From Candidatus Saccharibacteria bacterium UBA6175 (GTDB taxonomy: Bacteria; Patescibacteriota; Saccharimonadia; Saccharimonadales; Saccharimonadaceae): 64,000 nt of DNA. Below the pieces are notes generated by a model that was not told where the DNA came from, did no database searches, and worked only from the letters and a program-made list of their open reading frames with translations. Position numbers and translations under genes: made by a program. Shown one piece after another: positions 48,863-56,570 of the stretch. Position 1 is the first letter of the stretch. The number at the start of each line of letters is the position of its first letter. The DNA lies in the NCBI GenBank assembly GCA_002422915.1, contig DITV01000004.1, positions 232,827 through 296,826 of the forward strand. Reading direction: 5' to 3'.

Positions 48863-50965
48863 TTACTGCTCACCGATGAAGTGGATTCCGTCGAGCGAGA
48901 GCCAGGTTGCGTTACCTGTTTCGATGGTGATACCCCCATTCGCCAGGATATTGATTCGAGAGTGAGCATTGTTGGAGACGGTCGTATACACAAGTCGCTC
49001 TCTTGGCCATAGATTCTGGCCAGACGGCAGTCTTATCAGCACCGTTCCGGCGGTTGTTGAGCCGGACCGTATAAAGCCCTTGAGTGAGACAATCCCGTCG
49101 GCATTTTTGATGTACTGTGGAGTTGTGAATCCTGAGTAAGTGACCCACGGGCTTACCGGTGTAATGCTTGTCCATCCAGTGGTAGTAGGATAATACATTG
49201 ACGTAACCGAGAAATAGGATGTTCCGTAGCCCTTCGTTTGTATACCGGTGGCGCTGACGCCAATTGCTGAGAAAGTTGCTGCGCGCGTCGCGATGTGGTG
49301 GTACTGAGCTGCGGGCATACCCACAGGGAGTGCAAAAATTTGGGTACCGTCTGTGTTTGTGCCAGGTGTCAGGAGTCCTTGCAACCAGACGCGTGAAGAG
49401 CTATCTTGGGCGTAACTAGCGGGTTGCCAACCGCTACCAAAGTTCGTCCAGCCACTTTGGAGAGGAGTTGCGTTCGTAAACGTTAGTGCATCTGCTGCAA
49501 CAAACCGAATCGTATCAAGAGAGCTCCATGTCGCAGAGTTACCTATACTAAGTTGGATGTTCCCTGCGGTGTTCACGTCAATGCGAGACGTCACGTTTGG
49601 CGAGGCGGTTCCTCCAAACATTATATTTCCACCAGGCCTAAAGCCAATCGGCAGCGTAGCCACAGTTTCGCCGACGGTAAATGTTCCGGTTCTTTTAATA
49701 ACACCCTTAACTACAACTATACCTGCACTCGTCTTGCTGTACGCTGCCCGGCTTGCACCACCCTCTAAGTTACTCCACCCATCCGAAAGAACGAGTGGCT
49801 CCCAGAGAGGTATTGTGACACCGCGCGAAGCCTCTGCAGAAGTACCGGCGGAATTTCGAGCAAATGTTCTCGTTAGCACGCTAGCCCCATTGTGAGGAGC
49901 ATCAACAGTAAACGTTCGAATGTTTTGATTTGTAAAACCAACTATCCAGTCGATACCGCTATTAAAACTGTATTGAAACGTGTATCCGGTTGCTCCGTTC
50001 ACTGCTGGCCAGCTAAAAACCGCCTTTGCACCAGGTGCGGTGGTGACGCTGACGGTCGGTGCGGACGGAATGGTTGGTGACGGAATTGCTGCAATTGACG
50101 ACGCGTTAATGTCAAGTCGACTCACGCGCAATGAGGATGCTTGGCTTACCTCTCGCCCAGCTGCAGTTTGGGTTGAAGCAATGGTTACCGAGAGCGTGGT
50201 GGCCGCTTGAAGAGCGGTGTTTCGAGCGGCAATATCTCCCGCTGAGTTTGTCCCTTCAATCAGTGCGGCAGCAATCGGCGTATCGCCACTAGCGCCATTT
50301 AGGTATTGTGTCGAAAAGCTAGTCACACCTTCAACGAGGCGGATGTCTTCAGCGGCACAAAAAGCGTTGCCGGGACTCACAATAAAGTCAGGGTTACAGC
50401 TTGGTCGCTGCCAGGGTACGGCACAGACGGTTGTTGTCGTGTTGTTATAGCTCTGTGGCATAACCACTCGCCGCCACATCGTACCGTTTTCAACAAAGTA
50501 CACGACATTGTAGGAAAGGGGAATATTTGCTTGTGGAGTCGCACATGGATCGGGCTGATTAAGTAGGTACACGTAGCTACTGGTGACTGATAGGGGGTTG
50601 CCATTAGTAGCAATCATGTTGAGAATTAAGTTATTTGCGCCACTCGAGACGTTGCGAAACGGTGACGTAGAGTTATTTGGTCCTTGGCCAGTTTGAAGGG
50701 TATTTCCACCGGCACCGGTTAGGTTGGTGTCGGTTTCAGCGAGGAAGCCTGAACTCAGCTTCACATCTTGCTCGATTCGGGCTAGTGCATCCTGAATGTT
50801 GTAGGTAAGCGTATTTGCGGCGCGCGAAGAGATAACCTCACCTGTCATGCTGATAATGACCGTGAGAAACGCGCCAATGGCCAAAATAACAATCGGTGCC
50901 ACAACTAGCATTTCAATTAGGGTAAAGCCTGCTTGCGCCCTATCTCGAATGCCCTTGCGCCCCAT
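48863..50965 (-). CDS. large pseudopilin with C-terminal adhesin-like repeats (probable pilus-tip protein)
   Basis: 700 residues, far larger than a pilin. Residues about 12-32 are a prepilin segment (AGFTLIEMLVVAPIVILAIG). A globular PilW-like part runs to about 290. A fibronectin-III-like domain (about 300-390, APTVSVTTAPGAKAVFSWPA) is followed by three tandem modules of about 95 residues, each with a G-x-V/W-x-L-x-G core (IVVVKGVIKRTG; RVWLQGLLTPG; IVSLKGFIRSG) and a closing S/T-L-D-x-I-x-F strand in two of them. The modules resemble phage tail or adhesin domains. Its start overlaps the preceding pseudopilin stop. Confidence 0.88.
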   Translation of the reverse strand: MGRKGIRDRAQAGFTLIEMLVVAPIVILAIGAFLTVIISMTGEVISSRAANTLTYNIQDALARIEQDVKLSSGFLAETDTNLTGAGGNTLQTGQGPNNSTSPFRNVSSGANNLILNMIATNGNPLSVTSSYVYLLNQPDPCATPQANIPLSYNVVYFVENGTMWRRVVMPQSYNNTTTTVCAVPWQRPSCNPDFIVSPGNAFCAAEDIRLVEGVTSFSTQYLNGASGDTPIAAALIEGTNSAGDIAARNTALQAATTLSVTIASTQTAAGREVSQASSLRVSRLDINASSIAAIPSPTIPSAPTVSVTTAPGAKAVFSWPAVNGATGYTFQYSFNSGIDWIVGFTNQNIRTFTVDAPHNGASVLTRTFARNSAGTSAEASRGVTIPLWEPLVLSDGWSNLEGGASRAAYSKTSAGIVVVKGVIKRTGTFTVGETVATLPIGFRPGGNIMFGGTASPNVTSRIDVNTAGNIQLSIGNSATWSSLDTIRFVAADALTFTNATPLQSGWTNFGSGWQPASYAQDSSSRVWLQGLLTPGTNTDGTQIFALPVGMPAAQYHHIATRAATFSAIGVSATGIQTKGYGTSYFSVTSMYYPTTTGWTSITPVSPWVTYSGFTTPQYIKNADGIVSLKGFIRSGSTTAGTVLIRLPSGQNLWPRERLVYTTVSNNAHSRINILANGGITIETGNATWLSLDGIHFIGEQ

Positions 50966-51351
50966 TACTGAGCTCCATTAACGAATGTTGAATAGCTGAC
51001 TGACTCTACCAGGCTATTGTATGAAACTGTCGCTGTTACTTTTGAAAGGCTTGGCGTTGATCCAATCGGACAGCTTACGTCCACAGTGACCTGCGCGTTT
51101 ACTAATCCGGAAATTTCAACCGGACTATTGGTTAGTGGCGTCTGGGCGGTACATGGATTGGTAGCAACAGACGTATAGCGGCGAAGATAGTCGTAGGCAA
51201 CGTTACCTGCTCTTGATTCAGAGCGGGTTTGGCCACCGTCTCTGATGACGAGGCTAAACAGCTGGTAGCCAGCTATCAAAAAAGCCGCCGCTACGAAAAG
51301 TGTGACAAGTAGCTCAACAGCGGTAAATCCCTCTTCTTTTATTCGTCTCAT
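50965..51351 (-). CDS. pseudopilin (PilV/GspI-like)
   Basis: 128 residues. Prepilin motif EGFTAVELLVTLFVAAAFLI with Glu at +5, then a small domain with two Cys (NPCTAQTP; DVSCPIGS). Overlaps both neighbours by 1-4 bases, so is coupled to them. Minor pseudopilin that would help prime the pilus tip together with the 700-residue protein. Confidence 0.88.
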   Translation of the reverse strand: MRRIKEEGFTAVELLVTLFVAAAFLIAGYQLFSLVIRDGGQTRSESRAGNVAYDYLRRYTSVATNPCTAQTPLTNSPVEISGLVNAQVTVDVSCPIGSTPSLSKVTATVSYNSLVESVSYSTFVNGAQ

Positions 51352-51872
51352 TGGTTTTTACTCGTTATTTTATAAACAGTATTGTCTGACTCAAGTCGGT
51401 AAAAGATATTGAATTTTCGGCAGTCAGTATTTCCGGGTGCACAGATAGAACCATCTGTTTTAATGGGCTGATAGACGTATTGGCTTATAGTCGGTTGGGG
51501 GAGAACCCCTGCGGTAGTTTGAATGCTTGGGCTAGTGCCGGTATTTGTTGATGCGACAAACGAGAGAGCCACCTCTGTCTCGCCAGGCGCCAAGAATGAC
51601 TTCATATCGGCATCACGGAGCGCTGTTTTGATGCTCGATTCTGAGTCTGCGAGTGCGGAAGATGGATAGCGTCCGAAGCTAGTCGTACCGTCGGTGCCGG
51701 TGTTAAAAAAGGCCTCAAGATTGGCGGCAATCGCCGCAACGTCGGCTTTTCGTTCATCATCCCGCGCCTTCACTTGGCTGGTGTTGACGTTCACGACGGC
51801 GAGCAATAAAAGAATGCCCATAATAGTGACGGTAATGATCATCTCAACAACAGTAAACCCACGCCGATTCAT
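51348..51872 (-). CDS. pseudopilin (GspG/GspH-like), first gene of the minor pilin operon
   Basis: 174 residues. Prepilin motif RRGFTVVEMIITVTIMGILL with Glu at +5, a helix, and a C-terminal domain with two Cys (GSICAPGNTDCRKF). TATGCT (minus) ends 6 bases before the ATG: leaderless operon start. Overlaps the next gene by ATGA. Confidence 0.9.
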   Translation of the reverse strand: MNRRGFTVVEMIITVTIMGILLLLAVVNVNTSQVKARDDERKADVAAIAANLEAFFNTGTDGTTSFGRYPSSALADSESSIKTALRDADMKSFLAPGETEVALSFVASTNTGTSPSIQTTAGVLPQPTISQYVYQPIKTDGSICAPGNTDCRKFNIFYRLESDNTVYKITSKNQ

Positions 51873-51896
51873 ACCTATAGCATAAGAGGTTTGTCG

Positions 51897-52934
51897 CTAA
51901 TTCGCAAGGTCGGCAAGTTCAAGAGGTTCTTGTTCCATGACTATTTGGAACGTGTCGCGTACTTTGCCGATGATGACGTCGCGAGCAGCGGCGAGATCTG
52001 CATAGCTCTGCGCAGACTCGTTAATCAGGACAAGGGCGTTTTTGTCGTGGACTTTCATGCCGTGGAATGATTGTCCTTTTAGTCCAACCGTCTCAATAAG
52101 CCAACCAGAAGGGATCTTGAATCGACCGTCGGCCATTGCGTAAGAGGGGATCGCTGGATATTTCGTTTTAATTTCATTGAGCCGCCAGTCTTCAACGATT
52201 GCGTTTTTAAAGAATGAGCCACAGTTCGGAAGAACGGCAGGGTCGGGAAGTTTCTCGCTTCGGATTGCTACTACCGCATCACGTACGGTTTGTGGTGTGA
52301 AGAGAGACACAGAGTGGGCGTCGAAGTAGGTTTGCACCGCATCATAAAACGGCGGCTGAGGAGTGTTTTTTGAGAGGGTGAAGGTGACCGAGGTGATGAT
52401 GTAGCGTCCTTTGGCTGATTCACGGAAAATACTGCTGCGGTAGGTGAACTGGCAATCTTCATTGGTCAAGACGACAAGGCTGTTGGTGGTGAGATCGAGG
52501 GCCTCTACAGAGCTAATAGTCTCGGAGACCTCTTGGCCGTAGGCGCCAATATTTTGTACGGGCGACGCACCGACTGTCCCGGGTATTGCCGAGAGAGCTT
52601 CCATGCCCGTTAAGCGCATGTCAACGGTCTTCTTGACGGTCTCGTCCCAGCTCTCCCCTGCCCCCACTTTTATTATTGTTGTATTTAAGTCATCATTAAC
52701 GATTTCAAAACCGGGGAGGCGAATGCGTATCACGAGGCCATTAAAGCCTTCGTCGTTGGCGACCATGTTGCTGCCACCACCTAAGACCACAATTTTTAGC
52801 TGCTGGGCACGGGCAGTTGCGCAGAGTTCAGTGAGTTCTGCGAGGGAGCGTACTTCAGCCATAAAGCGAGCTGGTCCGCCAAGCCGCATCGTGGTGTAGT
52901 TCTTGAGTGGAATGTTTGTGTGTATGTCGATCAT
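51897..52934 (-). CDS. murB: MurB UDP-N-acetylenolpyruvoylglucosamine reductase
   Basis: 345 residues, the longer E. coli-like form. Starts IPLKNYTTMRLGGPARFMAE, FAD-binding VVLGGGSNMVANDEGFNGLV, GTVGASPVQNIGAYGQEV, and catalytic Ser in LPNCGSFFKNAIV. It reduces the MurA product with NADPH. Transcribed away from the tRNA-Arg/Lys pair. TATAAT lies 11 bases before the ATG. Confidence 0.97.
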   Translation of the reverse strand: MIDIHTNIPLKNYTTMRLGGPARFMAEVRSLAELTELCATARAQQLKIVVLGGGSNMVANDEGFNGLVIRIRLPGFEIVNDDLNTTIIKVGAGESWDETVKKTVDMRLTGMEALSAIPGTVGASPVQNIGAYGQEVSETISSVEALDLTTNSLVVLTNEDCQFTYRSSIFRESAKGRYIITSVTFTLSKNTPQPPFYDAVQTYFDAHSVSLFTPQTVRDAVVAIRSEKLPDPAVLPNCGSFFKNAIVEDWRLNEIKTKYPAIPSYAMADGRFKIPSGWLIETVGLKGQSFHGMKVHDKNALVLINESAQSYADLAAARDVIIGKVRDTFQIVMEQEPLELADLAN

Positions 52935-53015
52935 TTTGCCATTTGATTATAGCCTTTCTGGGGAGAATATGCTACAATCACCCCTGTACTCTTTACAATT
53001 TAAGAGAAAAACTGC

Positions 53016-53092
53016 GCACCCGTAGCTCAGTGGATTAGAGCACTGGTCTTCGGAACCAGGTGTCGCAAGTTCGAATCTTGCCGGGTGTACCA
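53016..53092 (+). tRNA. tRNA-Arg(UCG)
   Basis: 77 bases with CCA. Acceptor GCACCCG / CGGGTGT (G1.U72). Anticodon arm CTGGT-CTTCGGA-ACCAG gives TCG. T arm GCAAG-TTCGAAT-CTTGC. Probably co-transcribed with tRNA-Lys(CUU) 9 bases on. TTTACA and a T/A-rich -10 lie just upstream. Confidence 0.96.
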
Positions 53093-53101
53093 CATGATCG
53101 T

Positions 53102-53178
53102 GGGTCAGTAGCTCAGCTGGTTAGAGCGTCTGCCTCTTAAGCAGAATGTCGTGGGTTCAAGTCCCACCTGACCCTCCA
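53102..53178 (+). tRNA. tRNA-Lys(CUU)
   Basis: 77 bases with CCA. Acceptor GGGTCAG / CTGACCC; anticodon arm TCTGC-CTCTTAA-GCAGA gives CTT; T arm GTGGG-TTCAAGT-CCCAC. Followed by a palindrome and the structured repeat also found after tRNA-Lys(UUU). Confidence 0.98.
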
Positions 53179-53216
53179 AAGAAAAAAGTAAGCTCGCTGC
53201 TTACTTTTTTCTTTGG
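53176..53216 (+). repeat. perfect 18-bp inverted repeat overlapping the CCA end of tRNA-Lys(CUU)
   Basis: Arms 53176-53193 and 53199-53216 with loop TCGCT; the ends are CCAAAG...CTTTGG, as after tRNA-Lys(UUU). The right arm carries TTTTTT, so it is a good intrinsic terminator. The inner stem sequence is unrelated to the first copy although the structure is kept. Confidence 0.88.
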
Positions 53217-53337
53217 AAAGCCTGTGCTTGAGCCCACGACAGTCGTGGGTGAGAACTGCCTGTGGCAGTTCGCAAGGCGATGTTCCGATGCGAACTGGTT
53301 TCGCAATCGTGAACTCGCGGGGTCGCCGAAGGTGACC
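53217..53337 (+). repeat. 121-bp structured repeat, copy 2 (after tRNA-Lys CUU)
   Basis: Same length and order of stems as copy 1 (34876-34996). The single change in the last 95 bases (G to T at about 53261) is in a hairpin loop. It ends in CAAGTCCCACCT (53337-53348), a 12-base copy of the T arm of its own tRNA (53158-53169). Copy 1 instead carries the C version found in its own tRNA. Confidence 0.85.
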
Positions 53338-53378
53338 AAGTCCCACCTCTTTTAAGCTTGAATGGTATCATAAGCACT

Positions 53379-54743
53379 ATGAAGAAGTATAACCTCGCAA
53401 TTATTGGAGCAGGATCGGCCGGCCTTTCTGCAGCAGACGTCTCGTCGCAACTAGGATTGAGAGGAGTCGTCCTTATTGAAAAAGAAGAGAAGCTAGGCGG
53501 CGAATGCCTACATAGCGGCTGTGTGCCTAGTAAGGCGCTGATTCACGCGGCACACACCTTTAACGGGGATGCAAAGAAGGCATGGGCGCACGTGCGGGCG
53601 AGTATTGACGCGATCGAGCACCGTAGTGACAATATTGTGCACGTTAAGAAAAGCGGAGTTGATGTGTTGCAGGGTGAAGTAACCTTCCTTAAAAAAAGAA
53701 TCCTCAAAGTTGGCTCTGAAGTAATTCGAGCCAGATCGATTATTGTGGCAACCGGCTCATCACCAAGCATCCCGCCAATTCCCGGACTTGCCACTGTCCC
53801 CTACCTCACCAACGAAACGTTTTTTTCACAACAGTCACTGCCAAAAAGTATCGTGATTATTGGTGGCGGGCCAATCGGCTGCGAACTCGCAGGGGCACTT
53901 GCCTCTTTAAAGGTTTTAGTGACACTCATTCAGTCGGCTGATCGGCTGTTGCCACGCGAAACACCAGAAGTGAGTGAGCTGATTGCCACATCGCTCCGTG
54001 AAAAGGGCGTCACACTCCTTTTGGGTGCAGAAACGGCATCGGTAGACAAAACGGCCGCTGGCATTGCAGTGAAGGTGAAAGGTAAGCGCCAGGCTATCGA
54101 AGCCCAAAAGATCTTGGTTGCGGCCGGCCGTACGCCACGCACCACCGGATTTGGCCTTGAACATATTGGCGTCAAGACAACACAGATGGGCATCGTGACC
54201 GACAAGTATCTCCGCACTAACCGAAAACACATCTATGCTGCCGGTGACGTCACAACCAGCCCTAAGTTTACGCACTTAGCAGCCCAACAGGCTGGCTTGG
54301 CCGTTCGCAATATCTTGAGCGGTCCGTTTCGAACATCCATTAGTAGCCTTTCCGAGATTCCGGCGATCACGTTCACCGACCCTGAAGTTGCACGAATTGG
54401 GCTCGACAGTGTCGCGGCTATTGCTCAAGGGTACATCGTAGAGCGCCTCGACTATATGGAGATCGACAGAGCTATTACTGATAAACAGACCGGTTTTATT
54501 GATGTTGCGGTTAACGCCAAGGGATTGATCGTCGGCGCGACGGTCGTCGGTGCACATGCTTCTGAAATTCTTGCACCACTGCTTGTCGCTATGCGCCATA
54601 AGGTGCCACTCAGTAAGCTGGCAACGACCATGTTCCCGTATCCAACGCTTGCAAGTGGGGTGAATATACTCGCCAGTCGCTACGCCACCAAAAAAGCGGC
54701 CAGTGGAGCCGCCCTTTCGGTTATTCGTCGCTTTTGGAAGTAA
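53379..54743 (+). CDS. FAD-dependent pyridine nucleotide-disulphide oxidoreductase
   Basis: 454 residues from MKKYNLAIIGAGSAGLSAAD; TATCAT ends 7 bases before this ATG, and an earlier in-frame ATG precedes the -10. Redox-active disulphide GGECLHSGCVPSKAL, NAD-binding IVIIGGGPIGCELAGALASL, and FAD-binding IYAAGDVTTSPKFTHLAAQQ. Group: lipoamide dehydrogenase/mercuric reductase. No E2 or other complex subunit is nearby, so the physiological partner is unknown. It could serve thiol redox homeostasis (inference). Confidence 0.93.
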   Translation: MKKYNLAIIGAGSAGLSAADVSSQLGLRGVVLIEKEEKLGGECLHSGCVPSKALIHAAHTFNGDAKKAWAHVRASIDAIEHRSDNIVHVKKSGVDVLQGEVTFLKKRILKVGSEVIRARSIIVATGSSPSIPPIPGLATVPYLTNETFFSQQSLPKSIVIIGGGPIGCELAGALASLKVLVTLIQSADRLLPRETPEVSELIATSLREKGVTLLLGAETASVDKTAAGIAVKVKGKRQAIEAQKILVAAGRTPRTTGFGLEHIGVKTTQMGIVTDKYLRTNRKHIYAAGDVTTSPKFTHLAAQQAGLAVRNILSGPFRTSISSLSEIPAITFTDPEVARIGLDSVAAIAQGYIVERLDYMEIDRAITDKQTGFIDVAVNAKGLIVGATVVGAHASEILAPLLVAMRHKVPLSKLATTMFPYPTLASGVNILASRYATKKAASGAALSVIRRFWK

Positions 54744-55262
54744 CTAGGCTTTTGCTGCTGGAGTAGCCGTCGCAGGTTTTGGTCCTGTGGCGAGGCTTGG
54801 AGCAGTGCTGGCACTATCTTTCCAGGTAGACTTGTCGGTTGCAAGCCAGATAAACCAGACAATTGGCAGGAAGATTCCCCAAAGGACGAAGCTGCCATCT
54901 TTGCCAAGCTTCTTACCAATGTGGTACATCGAAATGTACATAAATACGGCGGTCACGATGCTTAAGAGTCCGACGACAGGGATACCGCTGATGAGAACAA
55001 AGAGTGACCAAAATCCCTTTTGGCCACCAATTTCAAGGAGCTTCCATGAATTGTAGACGGGCACCCAGGCTGGCCATTGTGCTAAGCCGGCTTTCTTAAA
55101 GATGCGCCCGAGTAGTAGGGCGTAGAGCACATAGACGGCAATACCAAAGATGATTGCGAAAATAAAGAAACCGGCGCCAAGTGCGGCGAAGGCGGCATCA
55201 TCGCCTGTCGTATTGAATGAAGTTTGATATTCGATCTGTGCGAGTGAGATGAATGTATTCAT
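54744..55262 (-). CDS. DUF5684-like membrane protein
   Basis: 172 residues from the ATG at 55260-55262, 6 bases after TACAAT (minus). Helices at about 20-45, 75-100 and 110-130. The motif KAGLAQWPAWVPVYNSWKLLEIGG is typical of DUF5684 proteins, which are often near signal peptidases. The C-terminal tail is Ala/Pro/Thr-rich and probably extended. Function unknown. Confidence 0.82.
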   Translation of the reverse strand: MNTFISLAQIEYQTSFNTTGDDAAFAALGAGFFIFAIIFGIAVYVLYALLLGRIFKKAGLAQWPAWVPVYNSWKLLEIGGQKGFWSLFVLISGIPVVGLLSIVTAVFMYISMYHIGKKLGKDGSFVLWGIFLPIVWFIWLATDKSTWKDSASTAPSLATGPKPATATPAAKA

Positions 55263-55305
55263 GCGTTGATTGTAGCACAACGCAGAATTTGCTACCCTAA
55301 AGAGA

Positions 55306-56121
55306 ATGAAATCACTCAATGGAAAAGAGCTGGCCGAATATATCGAAGAACGGCAGGCAAGGCAAGTGCGTGCATTGCGTCAAGCATGGAATACGGCGCC
55401 GCATCTGGCAATTGTGGTTGTTGGGGGTTCCCCGGTAATTGAGAGCTATGTTCGGATGAAGCAATCATACGGAGAAGAGATCTTGGTTGATGTGTCGGTT
55501 ATTCGTCCTTCAACGGAAACAGCCAAGGTAACAGTAGAGAAGTTGAATGCTGATCCTCTTGTTCACGGTATTATAGTGCAACTACCACTCCCCTCTCCTG
55601 ACCTGACTGATGAGATTCTCGCAACAATTGCACCCGAAAAAGATGTGGATGGCCTTGGCCCAAATGCCGTATACACATCGGCAACCGCCACCGCCATCGA
55701 CTGGCTACTGGCTGGGTATAACGTTGAACTTCGCGGGAAGAAGATTGGCATCGTGGGGCGGGGAAGACTTGTTGGTGCACCACTTGAGAAGCTCTGGGCG
55801 TCGGCAGGCTACAACATCTCGGTATTTGACGATGCCACACCTGACTTAGCCACTGCTTTGCGTCCGATGCAGATTATTGTGAGTGGTGCCGGTGTGCCGG
55901 AGCTCATTACTGAGCATATGTTACAGCCCGGTGCGGTGGTTGTTGATGCTGGCACAACCAGCGAAGACGGAAAAATTGTCGGCGATGTGGCCCAAAGCGT
56001 GCGCACTCGAACCGACATCATTATCACAACCGAGAAAGGTGGCGTGGGTCCACTAACGGTTGCGGCACTGTTTGATAACGTGATTACGGCCGCTCGCGCT
56101 ACTGTTGATGAAGATGCCTAA
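55306..56121 (+). CDS. folD: FolD methylene-THF dehydrogenase / methenyl-THF cyclohydrolase
   Basis: 271 residues, slightly short. Catalytic Tyr-x3-Lys in SYVRMKQSYGEEI, HGIIVQLPLP, KDVDGLGPNAV, NADP-binding GRGRLVGAPLEKLW, and KGGVGPLTVAALF (usually PGGVGP). Interconverts 5,10-methylene- and 10-formyl-THF, complementing glyA. Divergent from the DUF5684-like gene (43-bp gap). The last 4 bases overlap the response regulator gene. Confidence 0.96.
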   Translation: MKSLNGKELAEYIEERQARQVRALRQAWNTAPHLAIVVVGGSPVIESYVRMKQSYGEEILVDVSVIRPSTETAKVTVEKLNADPLVHGIIVQLPLPSPDLTDEILATIAPEKDVDGLGPNAVYTSATATAIDWLLAGYNVELRGKKIGIVGRGRLVGAPLEKLWASAGYNISVFDDATPDLATALRPMQIIVSGAGVPELITEHMLQPGAVVVDAGTTSEDGKIVGDVAQSVRTRTDIIITTEKGGVGPLTVAALFDNVITAARATVDEDA

Positions 56122-56489
56122 GCAAGGTGAAGGGCTTCTTTGACGCGCTGAACGACTTGGCGAGGGGTGAGTTCGGCCTTGACGATGTAGCTGTGAATCC
56201 CTAGATCTTTCAGGGATTTTGGTGCTTCTTCTTCACCGAGGTTGGTAAGAATGATGACAGGAACACCTTTGCCCCACTCGTTCTTACGGATTTCAGCCAA
56301 GGCTGTCGCACCATCCATTTCGGGCATCTGAAGGTCCATAAGGATAATGTCGGGAGAGAAGTGCTCGACGAGCGCAACGCCTCGTTCACCGTTCGTGGCT
56401 AACTGCACATCAAAACCGTCGGTCTCGAACTTCATGCGATACATTTGGCTGATTACGGCATCATCTTCAATAATGGCAATTTTGGTCAT
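56118..56489 (-). CDS. single-domain response regulator (CheY-like receiver)
   Basis: 123 residues from MTKIAIIEDDAVISQMY; TATGAT (minus) ends 6 bases before this ATG. Receiver only: Asp9/Asp10 acidic pair, phospho-acceptor Asp52 (IILMDLQMPEMDG), Thr in ILTNLGEEEAP and Lys in SYIVKAEL. No output domain. Divergent from the GNAT-E1 gene (81 bp) and close to a histidine kinase, its likely partner (inference). Confidence 0.93.
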   Translation of the reverse strand: MTKIAIIEDDAVISQMYRMKFETDGFDVQLATNGERGVALVEHFSPDIILMDLQMPEMDGATALAEIRKNEWGKGVPVIILTNLGEEEAPKSLKDLGIHSYIVKAELTPRQVVQRVKEALHLA

Positions 56490-56570
56490 GGTTATATCAT
56501 AGTGTATTTTCTCAAAAATAAACACCGTAAACGGTGGACAAGTTTGCTATATTAGTATAAAATGTCAATT

